A DNA stretch of 64,000 bases from Alphaproteobacteria bacterium (GTDB taxonomy: Bacteria; Pseudomonadota; Alphaproteobacteria; Caulobacterales; Aquidulcibacteraceae). Positions within the stretch are counted from its first letter, which is position 1; each line of letters starts with the position of its first letter. Position numbers and translations under genes: made by a program. The stretch lies in contig JAUIJZ010000002.1 in NCBI GenBank assembly GCA_030430715.1, positions 1 through 64,000 of the forward strand, in the 5' to 3' direction. The notes beneath the pieces are model-generated. The model was not told the DNA's origin and did not search any database. It saw nothing but the letters and a program-made list of their open reading frames with translations. Below, piece after piece: positions 46,077-54,586 of this stretch.

Positions 46077-47459
46077 TTAAGCGCTGACGGCGGTGCTTGC
46101 CGGCGCGGCTTCGATCCGCAGCGCCGCGAACAATTCCTCTGCGACGGCCTCGTCGTGCCCCTCGCGCGCAAGCGCGATCAAACGCTCCATCACTTTAGTG
46201 ATGGCTGAGAGTGTCATCGGCTGTGACATCGCCGCGGTCACGCCCTCGACGGCAAAGGCGAGGCAGGTTTCATCCTTAGCCACAAGCCGCTCATGCAATT
46301 TCTCGCCTGGCCGCATGCCGACAAAGGTGATCGGCACGTCGATATCGGGGCGCCGTCCGCTCAACCGGATAACGTCGCGCGCCAGTTCCACCACCGGCAA
46401 CGCCTCTCCGAGGTCGATCACAAGCGCCGCGCCGCGCGGGCCGCCATCGCTCATGCCAATAGCGGCCGCCTGCAACAGCGCATCAGCGGCTTGCGGAATA
46501 GAGAGAAAATAGCGCGTCGTGTCCGGATCGGTCACGGTAAGCGGCCCGCCGCGCGACAATTGCTTCTCGAACAGCGGCGCCACCGAACCCGCCGAGCCCA
46601 GCACGTTGCCGAGCCGCACGCAGATGGCGCGCTTGCCGCCGCAGCGATCGAGCGCCTGGCAATAAAGCTCGCCGATACGCTTGGTCGCGCCCATCACACC
46701 AGATGGCTCCACCGCCTTATCGGTAGAAACGAACACCAGATCAGCGCCGACTTCATGCGCCGCCTCGGCAACGCAACGCGTGCCGAAAATGTTGGTGAGC
46801 ACGCCCTCGCCCGGGAACCGCTCGACCATCGGCACCTGCTTGAGCGCCGCGGCATGAAATACAATTTGCGGCCGTTCGCGTTCGAAAAGCCGGCGCACCG
46901 CGCGCGCATCGCGCACATCGGTCAGCGCCAATTCGGCCTCGGGCAATTGATGCCCGATCTTGAAAAGATTGAACTCGGAACTGTCCAGCAAGGTCAGCCG
47001 CGCCGGCGACAATTTGGCGATCCGGCGCGCGAGTTCCGAACCGATGGAACCGCCACCGCCGGTAATGAGCACGCGCTGGCCGGAAATACGGTCGCGGATA
47101 CGCGCCCAATCGACGTCGCCAAGCGGCGCGCCAATCAGATCGTTCAATGTCGGACGACGCACGCGGCCACCCTGCAGCACCAGAGTGCGCAGCTTTGCAT
47201 CGGCCGCACGGCTCACTAGCGCGCGCGTTACAGCCGCCGGCAAATTTGGCGTAGCCAGCACGATTGCGTCAGCTTGGATGGAAGAAAAATTCAGCGCTTC
47301 CCAGGCCGGCGCACGCGCAAGCACCGGGATCGCGACTTCTCCGCCGCCGATGAGCGCAGCGCCATCAACTCTCAAGCCATGAGCGTCCCAATCGCTCACA
47401 GCTTCAATAGCCTCGCCGACAGCGTCGGCGGCGCCAATCAGGACGGCACTGAGCTTCAT
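46077..47459 (-). CDS. Nucleoside-diphosphate-sugar epimerase/dehydratase (FlaA1/PglF/CapD-like, soluble form)
   Basis: VLITGGGGSIGSELARRIAKLSPARLTLLDSSEFNLF; HAAALKQVPMVE; STDKAVEPSGVMGATKRIGE; GMRPGEKLHE. Confidence 0.9.
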   Translation of the reverse strand: MKLSAVLIGAADAVGEAIEAVSDWDAHGLRVDGAALIGGGEVAIPVLARAPAWEALNFSSIQADAIVLATPNLPAAVTRALVSRAADAKLRTLVLQGGRVRRPTLNDLIGAPLGDVDWARIRDRISGQRVLITGGGGSIGSELARRIAKLSPARLTLLDSSEFNLFKIGHQLPEAELALTDVRDARAVRRLFERERPQIVFHAAALKQVPMVERFPGEGVLTNIFGTRCVAEAAHEVGADLVFVSTDKAVEPSGVMGATKRIGELYCQALDRCGGKRAICVRLGNVLGSAGSVAPLFEKQLSRGGPLTVTDPDTTRYFLSIPQAADALLQAAAIGMSDGGPRGAALVIDLGEALPVVELARDVIRLSGRRPDIDVPITFVGMRPGEKLHERLVAKDETCLAFAVEGVTAAMSQPMTLSAITKVMERLIALAREGHDEAVAEELFAALRIEAAPASTAVSA

Positions 47460-47591
47460 GTCTCCCCCGTCATCGGACGCCCCACAAAACGATCTCTCTT
47501 CTCACGGACTTAAAGCGCCGTCACCGACGCTGTCTCTTAAGAGCTGAAACCGTTTCCGCGTGCTGACCTCAACGCCACAATTCTTATCATT

Positions 47592-48344
47592 TCAATCTGG
47601 TAATGGCGTTCGGCCATTCGATGCCGCAACCTCCAGCGGCTCGTCGAGCTTATCCCCGCCCATGTGATACGCGCCGCCAGCTGCTTTGACCAGAGCGCAA
47701 CCTGCAGCCACGTCCCAGATCATGGACCCGGATTCACGATAGGCTTCCGCTCTACCAGCTGCAACGTAAGCGAGCGCGGTGGCGGCCGAGCCAATCATCC
47801 GCACTTTGCGCCAGGTGCGCAGCCGCTGTTCGAATTGCGCCATGGAATCCATGCTGGCGCGCGCCGGCACGCCGGTCTGAAGAATACCGCCTGCCGGATC
47901 GGCGATGTCTGAGACGGTTATTTTTGACCCGTTGAGCCACGCCCCCGCATCGACATCGCCGCAAAAGCGCTCATTCAGGGCAAAACAATCTATCACGCCG
48001 AGAACTGGCGCGCCGTTCTCCAGCAGCGCGATCGAAACGGCGCAATGCGGATAGGAACGCAGATAGTTCACGCTGCCATCGAGCGGATCGACAGCCCAAA
48101 CCAAACCGGAGCGACCGCCGCCCGCGCGCACCCATCCCGCTTCTTCAGAAATCACCGGATAAGGGGCGGCGCGTTCCAGCGCGGCAAGTATGAGCGCCTC
48201 GGCGCGCTTATCGGCGTCGATCTTCACCTCGCGCCCAAGCTCGGCGGCGACGACGCTCCATTCGTCGCGATGCGCTTTCAGCGCGGCGCCAGCTTCAGCC
48301 GCCGCCGCTTCGGCGATCGCCAGCAATTCTTCGCGCTCAGTCAC
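47592..48344 (-). CDS. cysQ: Inositol monophosphatase family / 3'(2'),5'-bisphosphate nucleotidase
   Basis: VISEEAGW, WAVDPLDGSVNYLRSYPHCAVSIAL, WDVAAGCALVKAAGG. Confidence 0.82.
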   Translation of the reverse strand: MTEREELLAIAEAAAAEAGAALKAHRDEWSVVAAELGREVKIDADKRAEALILAALERAAPYPVISEEAGWVRAGGGRSGLVWAVDPLDGSVNYLRSYPHCAVSIALLENGAPVLGVIDCFALNERFCGDVDAGAWLNGSKITVSDIADPAGGILQTGVPARASMDSMAQFEQRLRTWRKVRMIGSAATALAYVAAGRAEAYRESGSMIWDVAAGCALVKAAGGAYHMGGDKLDEPLEVAASNGRTPLPD

Positions 48345-48429
48345 GACGCCTCCAGACGCCGTGATAGACCCGCAACGCCTCTTGGAGAAGTCAGACTGTC
48401 ACGCTTAAGTGCAAAGCGGAGCTGAATGG

Positions 48430-49815
48430 ATGGATGGCGGGCAGACCAAGGCGGCGCCGTTACAGCGCCGCGCGGCCAAACCGCCGCCGGGCTTGAGCAC
48501 CGCTGCGCTTGAAAAGAAGCTGTCGCTGCGCCGCCGCGCCCGCGAGGACGCCGCGCGCAACCTGCCCCGGCAAGACGACGAAAATCTCTCCTCCGCCGAG
48601 CAGAGCGTGCTGGAAGCCGTGGCTGCCGAACGTGCCCGGCTCGATCAGCAGCGCATCGAGGCCAAAGCCGACGCCGAACGGCGTTTGCGCACGCTCGCCC
48701 CGGCGCCGCAGGATTTTTCCGGGCCGGTGCTGGATGCGCGCCTCGCCCTCAAACAAGCCGCCGGACGCCTCGCGCATGATTGGGCCGATCACGCCCGAGA
48801 AGCCGCAACGGCCCGCGAAGAGCTGCGCGCTTTTAAGCACAATCATGATTTGCGGCGTAGCGCGGTCTATCCCGCTTCCGGGCTGATGCAGGCAGGGCTG
48901 CTATTGTGCGCGGCGCTGTTCGAGGCGTTGTTCAGCGCCGCTCTGTTCGCTGAAGATGACGCGCGCGGCCTATTGGGCGGCGCCATCACGGCGATCGGCT
49001 TGTCAGGCGCCAATGTCACGCTTGGCTTCCTCGCCGGCTTTCTTGGGCTGCGCTATTTGCAGCACCGGCGCCTCCCCATCAAAGCCGCCGGCGCGCTTGG
49101 CTTTGCCGCTCTTACGGTGCTGGCGCTGATGCTCAATCTGTTTGCTGCTGATTGGCGCGACAGCATGGCCGAGTTGGCCGGACGCCAGCTCGATCTCGGC
49201 GCTGACGCAAGTTTCCACCTCTGGGAATTGCTTCAGCTGCAATCGCCACAAGCGATCATTCTGCTGATGCTCGGCGCCGGCGTATGGGCGTTCGCAGCGA
49301 TGAAAGGCTATTCGGGGTTCGACGATCCCTACCCCGATTACGGAAAAATGGACCGCGCAGCGCGCGATGCCTCGGAAATGCTTTCGGATCTGCGCGCCGA
49401 GAACCGGCTTGAATTGGAAGCGCCCATCGACGTAGCCAAAACCGCTTTGGCGGCGCGGCTCGAAAAGATGCAGGCTGAGTTCGAAGCCATGAGCAAAGCG
49501 TTCGATGCCGCCGCCATAAAAATGGAAGCGCTCGATGCGGCCGCGCGGGCGCTCGACGAAGCCGCCGCCGCCGCCGTGCATCTTTATCGCCAAGAAAACA
49601 CCGCCGCCCGCGCCACGCCCGCGCCGGCCTATTTTAGCCTCCCCCCGCCGGCTGTAGGGCCTGCACTCGATGCGCTTGGCCCTGCCGCCGCCCTCGTCGA
49701 CGACGCGCGCGCACGTCTCGCCGAAGCGCAAACGCAATCTGCGCAAGCGCTGGAAGGCCTCATCGTAGAACTCGACGACACCACCCGCCGCCTCAATGAC
49801 GCGCAGGATTCATGA
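48430..49815 (+). CDS. Coiled-coil polytopic membrane protein of unknown function
   Basis: Long charged helical N- and C-terminal segments flanking TM helices (AGLLLCAALFEALFSAALF, ANVTLGFLAGFLGL, AALTVLALMLNLF, AIILLMLGAGVWAF). Confidence 0.7.
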   Translation: MDGGQTKAAPLQRRAAKPPPGLSTAALEKKLSLRRRAREDAARNLPRQDDENLSSAEQSVLEAVAAERARLDQQRIEAKADAERRLRTLAPAPQDFSGPVLDARLALKQAAGRLAHDWADHAREAATAREELRAFKHNHDLRRSAVYPASGLMQAGLLLCAALFEALFSAALFAEDDARGLLGGAITAIGLSGANVTLGFLAGFLGLRYLQHRRLPIKAAGALGFAALTVLALMLNLFAADWRDSMAELAGRQLDLGADASFHLWELLQLQSPQAIILLMLGAGVWAFAAMKGYSGFDDPYPDYGKMDRAARDASEMLSDLRAENRLELEAPIDVAKTALAARLEKMQAEFEAMSKAFDAAAIKMEALDAAARALDEAAAAAVHLYRQENTAARATPAPAYFSLPPPAVGPALDALGPAAALVDDARARLAEAQTQSAQALEGLIVELDDTTRRLNDAQDS

Positions 49816-50612
49816 GCCGGCGGCGCAGGCGCACCGGCAGAACATTGGGCAACGCACTTGGCGGCGCGTTGATCGGCATCGTCATGCTGGCGCTTGGCGG
49901 TTTCGGCGCCGCCGCCTTCCTGCTGCGCGCGCCGCCGAGCGATGCGGAAACGCTCTGCCGCACAGACGCGCCGCTCGCCGCGCATACGATCATTTTGGTG
50001 GACGCCACCGACCGCTTCGAAACGCGCCATCGCCGCAAGCTGCGCGCCGTGCTCGACCAGGAACGCGCGCGGCTCAATCAATTCGAGCGTCTCACCGTGA
50101 TGCGGCTCAACGCGCGCCGGCCACAAGAACCATCGATCCTGTTTTCCAAATGTTTGCCGCGCCCGCCCGAACAGACCAATCCGCTATTTGAAAACGCGCG
50201 TCACGTTCAAGAGCGCTGGGACGAAGAATTCGGCGCCGCGCTCGACCGTGCGATGCGCCGTGCAAGCTCGGCGGGTGCGGCGCAAAATTCGCCGTTGCTT
50301 TCCGGCCTGCGCGCCGTCGCCGCCGACCCGGATTTTGATCCGGCGATCCCGCGCCGCCGCTTGGTTCTCGTCTCTGACCTGCTCGAACACGATGCGCAGA
50401 GCTTTTCACTTTACGCGCCCGGCGCCGATTACGCGGCGTGGCGCGCGCAATCCACAACCGCCCCACCCGATCTGACGCATGTGGAGCTGCGCGTCGTACC
50501 GCTTGACCGCCCCGATCATGCCGCCGCGCAAGCCGCGGCGCTGGAACGCTTCTGGCCACCATATTTTGAGGCGGCGGAAGTCCGCTCACTCAGCATCGAC
50601 GCGGCTCCGTGA
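49812..50612 (+). CDS. Single-pass membrane protein with VWA-like fold features, unknown function
   Basis: TM LGGALIGIVMLALGGFGAAAFLL; AHTIILVDATDRFE and RRRLVLVSDLLEHD as VWA-like strands; ATGA overlap with upstream gene. Confidence 0.6.
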   Translation: MSRRRRRTGRTLGNALGGALIGIVMLALGGFGAAAFLLRAPPSDAETLCRTDAPLAAHTIILVDATDRFETRHRRKLRAVLDQERARLNQFERLTVMRLNARRPQEPSILFSKCLPRPPEQTNPLFENARHVQERWDEEFGAALDRAMRRASSAGAAQNSPLLSGLRAVAADPDFDPAIPRRRLVLVSDLLEHDAQSFSLYAPGADYAAWRAQSTTAPPDLTHVELRVVPLDRPDHAAAQAAALERFWPPYFEAAEVRSLSIDAAP

Positions 50613-50714
50613 CCTAATTGCAGGAAGTCGCTGGGGATAAGATCTGCGCACCGCCCCTGGCCACATGCGCGACTCACTTTAGGCTCGCTGTTCCGGGAGA
50701 ATGGAGGGGCGTGG

Positions 50715-51059
50715 GTGAGCACCTATCAGTGGCAAGGCGCGTGCGGGCGTTGGTATGAATTTGACGTTGCGCGTGCGAAACGCGCGTGGGAGCCGGTCGG
50801 CGGCATCTACATGTTCGTCAAACCGCACGACAAAAGCCTCGATTGGGGCGGGCCGATTTCGCTCTTCATCGCCGCGACGGATGATTTTTCCCAAGCGCTG
50901 GCGCGCCACGACATGTGGCAGGCGGCTGAAAATCTCGGCGCCAAGGAAATCCATCTGCTGGTGGTGAAAGACGCCGCTACGCGCGATCGCGTGACCCGGG
51001 ATTTGCTGGAAGCGCAAGCGCCCATCCTCAACCGCAACATGCTGCGGCGCGTGGCCTAA
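50715..51059 (+). CDS. Small GIY-YIG-like protein (degenerate)
   Basis: GTG start; VGGIYMFVKP...ISLFIAATDDFSQALARHDMWQAAENLGAKEIHLLVVKDAATRDRVTRDLLEAQAPILN follows the GIY-YIG layout including Arg, Glu and terminal Asn. Confidence 0.5.
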   Translation: MSTYQWQGACGRWYEFDVARAKRAWEPVGGIYMFVKPHDKSLDWGGPISLFIAATDDFSQALARHDMWQAAENLGAKEIHLLVVKDAATRDRVTRDLLEAQAPILNRNMLRRVA

Positions 51060-52090
51060 GCGCCAAACGCCGCGACAGCGGCAGCCGGAAAATCACTGAA
51101 CACGCCATCGACGCCCGCGCTGTAAAAGGCGCGTAGTTCGGCGGCGATATTGCCATGCGCGGCGGGATCGGCGCCCCCGCGCAATTCCTGCGGCAGGAAG
51201 TAATTCTCGGCGCGGAACGTCCAGGCGTGCACCAGAAGATTGGCGGCATGTGCGCGGCCGATCAGATCGGTCGGCGCCAATGAGCGCCCTTCTCTATCGC
51301 GCGGTATAATCAGCGACTTTTCCACGCCGATGCCGCGCGCATAATCCGCAATCTCAGCAAGCCCCGCATCGCTCAGCATATCGGCGTAACTCAAACCAGG
51401 CCGATCCTGCGGACCGCCTGCAGCGCCGATCAATTGCACGCAACGCCAACGGATCGAAGACATCTGCGCCAATTGCACCAGCGGCCCAACTTCAAAGCAT
51501 TGCACGAAGAGCTTGTCCGCCACGCTCTGACCGCCCGCTGCGCGCACGGCGGCAGCGAAAGCCGGCACAGGATCAAGCCCCACATCGCGTAAGTAACTCG
51601 GATGCTTCAATTCCGGATAGATTCCGACATTCGCCTCGCGCGCCAGAGCCAGCACTTCAGCAAACGTCGGGATCTCTTCTTGCCCGTCGAATGTCGCATT
51701 GGCCGGCCGCAATTGGGGCAGCCGCTCCGTGCAGCGTAGAGACTTCAACTCCGCCAGCGTGAAATCCTCGGCCCACCAGCCGCTCGCCGTCACACCGTCG
51801 ATAATTTTCTCGCGGCGGCGTTCAGCGAACGCACCACGCTCGGCGACATCAGTCGTGCCGGAAATCTCATTCTCATGCCGGCAAACCAGAACGCCATCGC
51901 GCGTCATGACAAGATCGGGCTCGATGTAATCGGCGCCCTGCGCGATGGCCAAACGATAGGCCGCCATGGTGTGCTCGGGCCTCTCGCCCGAAGCGCCGCG
52001 ATGCGCGATCACGAGTGGGCGCGGAGTTCCATTCATCGTCGCACAGCCCGCCAAAGCCGCGGCGGCCAGCACAAACTCGCGGCGCCTCAC
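51056..52090 (-). CDS. Glycerophosphodiester phosphodiesterase
   Basis: VIAHRGASGERPEHTMAAYRLAIAQGADYIEPDLVMTRDGVLVCRHE. Confidence 0.95.
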   Translation of the reverse strand: MRRREFVLAAAALAGCATMNGTPRPLVIAHRGASGERPEHTMAAYRLAIAQGADYIEPDLVMTRDGVLVCRHENEISGTTDVAERGAFAERRREKIIDGVTASGWWAEDFTLAELKSLRCTERLPQLRPANATFDGQEEIPTFAEVLALAREANVGIYPELKHPSYLRDVGLDPVPAFAAAVRAAGGQSVADKLFVQCFEVGPLVQLAQMSSIRWRCVQLIGAAGGPQDRPGLSYADMLSDAGLAEIADYARGIGVEKSLIIPRDREGRSLAPTDLIGRAHAANLLVHAWTFRAENYFLPQELRGGADPAAHGNIAAELRAFYSAGVDGVFSDFPAAAVAAFGA

Positions 52091-52476
52091 ACGCGCTCAT
52101 CCTGCGGCGCGAGCTTGGTCATGGACAGTCCCATGAACAGGATCGAGCCCACGAACAGCAGCGTCCAGGCGGCGAAGGTCGCATCGAGCGTCGGATCGAT
52201 ATTGGGAAAGGCGCGCGGAAATTCGTGCGTGGCGAAACCGTTGAGAAACAGCACCGGCAAAGCCAGGCCAATCGAGGCTTCGCCTTCATCGCCATGCGCC
52301 TCTTTCAAGAGCTTCAGCAGCAGGAACGACATCACCACGCCAATCACCGGCGCTGAAAGAAACGCGATCAGACGCGGCGTCTGATCCGGAAGAAAAAAGT
52401 ATTGCCCCGCGAAGCGGAACACGGCCGCCACCGCCAGCCAGAGCAGAAATCCAAGTCCCATCGCGCGCAAGATCAT
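52087..52476 (-). CDS. Four-TM membrane protein (DUF5367-like)
   Basis: Hydrophobic segments, overlaps neighbours by ATGA-type junctions. Confidence 0.55.
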   Translation of the reverse strand: MILRAMGLGFLLWLAVAAVFRFAGQYFFLPDQTPRLIAFLSAPVIGVVMSFLLLKLLKEAHGDEGEASIGLALPVLFLNGFATHEFPRAFPNIDPTLDATFAAWTLLFVGSILFMGLSMTKLAPQDERV

Positions 52477-52748
52477 GCCGGCAACTCCTTGGCGAGGTTC
52501 AGGCCCATCAACTTTTCAGCCGCATCACGGATCCGCTGCGGAGACGCCGCAATGCCGATTGTGTCGCGCGCCGTCTCTTCCAGATACGCTTCGATCTCGG
52601 CGCGCGGCTTGCCCTCGATCAAAAGCCGATACAGCGGCCAGACATAGGTTTCATATTCATCTTCCGGCACGCCACACCCGATCGGGTCCCAATCGCGCCA
52701 GAGGATCGTATTGATTGCGCGCGCCGCCGCCTTGGTTTCGCGCGTCAT
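52473..52748 (-). CDS. Small conserved-looking hypothetical protein (91 aa)
   Basis: AINTILWRDWDPIGCGVPEDEYETYVWPLYRLLIEGKPRAEIEAYLEE; tightly packed in operon. Confidence 0.6.
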   Translation of the reverse strand: MTRETKAAARAINTILWRDWDPIGCGVPEDEYETYVWPLYRLLIEGKPRAEIEAYLEETARDTIGIAASPQRIRDAAEKLMGLNLAKELPA

Positions 52749-53881
52749 TCCCTCAGCATGTCGCGCGAGACGATCACGCGCATGATTTCATTGGTGCCTT
52801 CGAGGATGCGGTGCACGCGCAGATCGCGGACGATGCGCTCGACCTCGTAATCGGCCAGATAGCCGTAGCCGCCATGCAGCTGCAGCGCCTGGTCGGCCAC
52901 CTTGAAGGCAGTGTCCGTCACGAAGCGCTTGGCCATGGCGCAATATCTGGTCGCGTCGTGCGCTTTGGCGTCGAGCTTGCGCGCCGCCATGTGCAGCAGC
53001 GCGCGCGAGGCGGCGAGATCGGTCTGCATATCGGCCAGTGTGAATTGCGTGTTCTGAAACTCGGCCAATTGCTTGCCGAATTGCTTGCGCTCTTTCACGT
53101 AAGACAGCGCGCGGTCCAAAGCGTCCTGCGCGCCGCCAAGCGCGCACGCGGCGATGTTGAGGCGCCCGCCATCGAGGCCCTTCATCGCGTATTTGAAGCC
53201 CTCGCCTTCCGGCCCCAGCCGGTTTGCCACAGGCGTTTTGCAATCTTCCAAATTCACGATCGCGGTGGGCTGTGCGCGCCAGCCCATCTTGTCTTCAAGC
53301 TTGCCGAACGACAGCCCCGGCGTTTCGTTCTCGACCAGCACGGCCGAAACACCTTTCGGGCCCGCATCGCCTGTGCGGCACATCACGACATACACATCTG
53401 AAAAGCTGGCGCCGGAGATGAATGCTTTCGAGCCGTTCAGGACATAATGCTCATTGCCGTCGGTCTTCGCGGTGGTGCGCAGCGCCGCCGCATCAGAGCC
53501 CGAGCCCGGCTCCGTCAAACAATAGGAGGCGATCTTCTCCATCGTCACCAATTGCGGCAGCCAGTGTGCGCGTTGCTCCTCGCTGCCGAAACTGTCGATC
53601 ATCCACGAGCACATATTGTGAATGGAGAGAAACGCCGCCGTGGCGATGCAGCCGCGCGACAATTCCTCGAAGATCAGCGCCGCATCGAGCCGCGACAGTC
53701 CAGAGCCGCCATGCGCCTCGCCCACGTAAATCCCGGCGAAGCCTAGCTCGGCCAGTTCGCGCAGCACGTTGCGGTCGAGCCCTTCTTCTTCCCAGCGCGC
53801 CGCGTTGGGCCGCAGGCGTTTCTGCGCGAAGCTGCGGGCGGTATCGACAATGAGTTGCTGGTCTTCGTTCAATTCGGACAT
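52745..53881 (-). CDS. Acyl-CoA dehydrogenase, isobutyryl-CoA dehydrogenase-like
   Basis: YCLTEPGSGSDAAALRTTAKTDGNEHYVLNGSKAFISGA; LHGGYGYLADYEVERIVRDLRVHRILEGTNEIMRVIVSR. Confidence 0.9.
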   Translation of the reverse strand: MSELNEDQQLIVDTARSFAQKRLRPNAARWEEEGLDRNVLRELAELGFAGIYVGEAHGGSGLSRLDAALIFEELSRGCIATAAFLSIHNMCSWMIDSFGSEEQRAHWLPQLVTMEKIASYCLTEPGSGSDAAALRTTAKTDGNEHYVLNGSKAFISGASFSDVYVVMCRTGDAGPKGVSAVLVENETPGLSFGKLEDKMGWRAQPTAIVNLEDCKTPVANRLGPEGEGFKYAMKGLDGGRLNIAACALGGAQDALDRALSYVKERKQFGKQLAEFQNTQFTLADMQTDLAASRALLHMAARKLDAKAHDATRYCAMAKRFVTDTAFKVADQALQLHGGYGYLADYEVERIVRDLRVHRILEGTNEIMRVIVSRDMLRE

Positions 53882-54048
53882 TGTTCCCTCTTCGTCCGCT
53901 TATAGCCCCCGGAGGGCGTCAAGCCAGCCTTTGCGCAGCGTAAGGGTTACGAAAAGTTCGCCATAACGGAACCGGTTCGAATTCTCTGAGTTGTCGCAAT
54001 CGGCGGAGGGGTTCCGCCCATTGGACGGAGCAATATCAGGAGATCCGA

Positions 54049-54264
54049 ATGTTGAAGCCACTGCTGACGGCCGTTGCCGCGGCGGGACTGTTCGCGCTCG
54101 GCGCATGCACTGATCCCCAGCCCGCGGAAGCCGATCTGGAGCAATCCTTGGAGGAAGCCGGCAACAATATGGAAGACGCGGCGCACGACGCTGGCGATGC
54201 GCTGGAAGAAGCCGGCCAAGACGCTGAGCATGCCGTTGAAGACGCGACAGACAGCGAACTCTGA
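54049..54264 (+). CDS. Small acidic lipoprotein (entericidin/LEA-like repeats)
   Basis: Lipobox FALGAC; NNMEDAAHDAGDALEEAGQDAEHAVEDATD. Confidence 0.7.
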   Translation: MLKPLLTAVAAAGLFALGACTDPQPAEADLEQSLEEAGNNMEDAAHDAGDALEEAGQDAEHAVEDATDSEL

Positions 54265-54290
54265 TCAGACTGAAACAAGGAGCACATAGT

Positions 54291-54524
54291 ATGCGCATTT
54301 TGATTATAGCGGCGGCGATCGGCGCTTTGGCGGCGTGTAGCCAGGGACCGAACGAAGAAGCTGGTGAAGCAGCGGACACGGCCTACGAGCAATCCACCAC
54401 CGGCACGACCGATATGGGCCAAGGCCCGATGGAAGAAGCCGGGGAGAACCTAGACGAGTTGACCGAGGGCGCCGCCCCGGAAGGCGAAATGGCGCCGGCG
54501 GAAGAACCGGCCGCCACGCCCTAA
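54291..54524 (+). CDS. Small acidic lipoprotein
   Basis: Lipobox GALAAC; Glu/Ala-rich remainder; followed by strong terminator. Confidence 0.7.
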   Translation: MRILIIAAAIGALAACSQGPNEEAGEAADTAYEQSTTGTTDMGQGPMEEAGENLDELTEGAAPEGEMAPAEEPAATP

Positions 54525-54548
54525 GTTACAAAGAGACGCTAGAAACTA

Positions 54549-54583
54549 CGCCCCCAAGCTTCCGGCCTGGGGGCGCTTTTTTT
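54549..54583 (+). terminator. Rho-independent terminator after the lipoprotein pair
   Basis: CGCCCCCA-AGCTTCCGGCC-TGGGGGCG followed by CTTTTTTT. Confidence 0.9.
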
Positions 54584-54586
54584 CTA

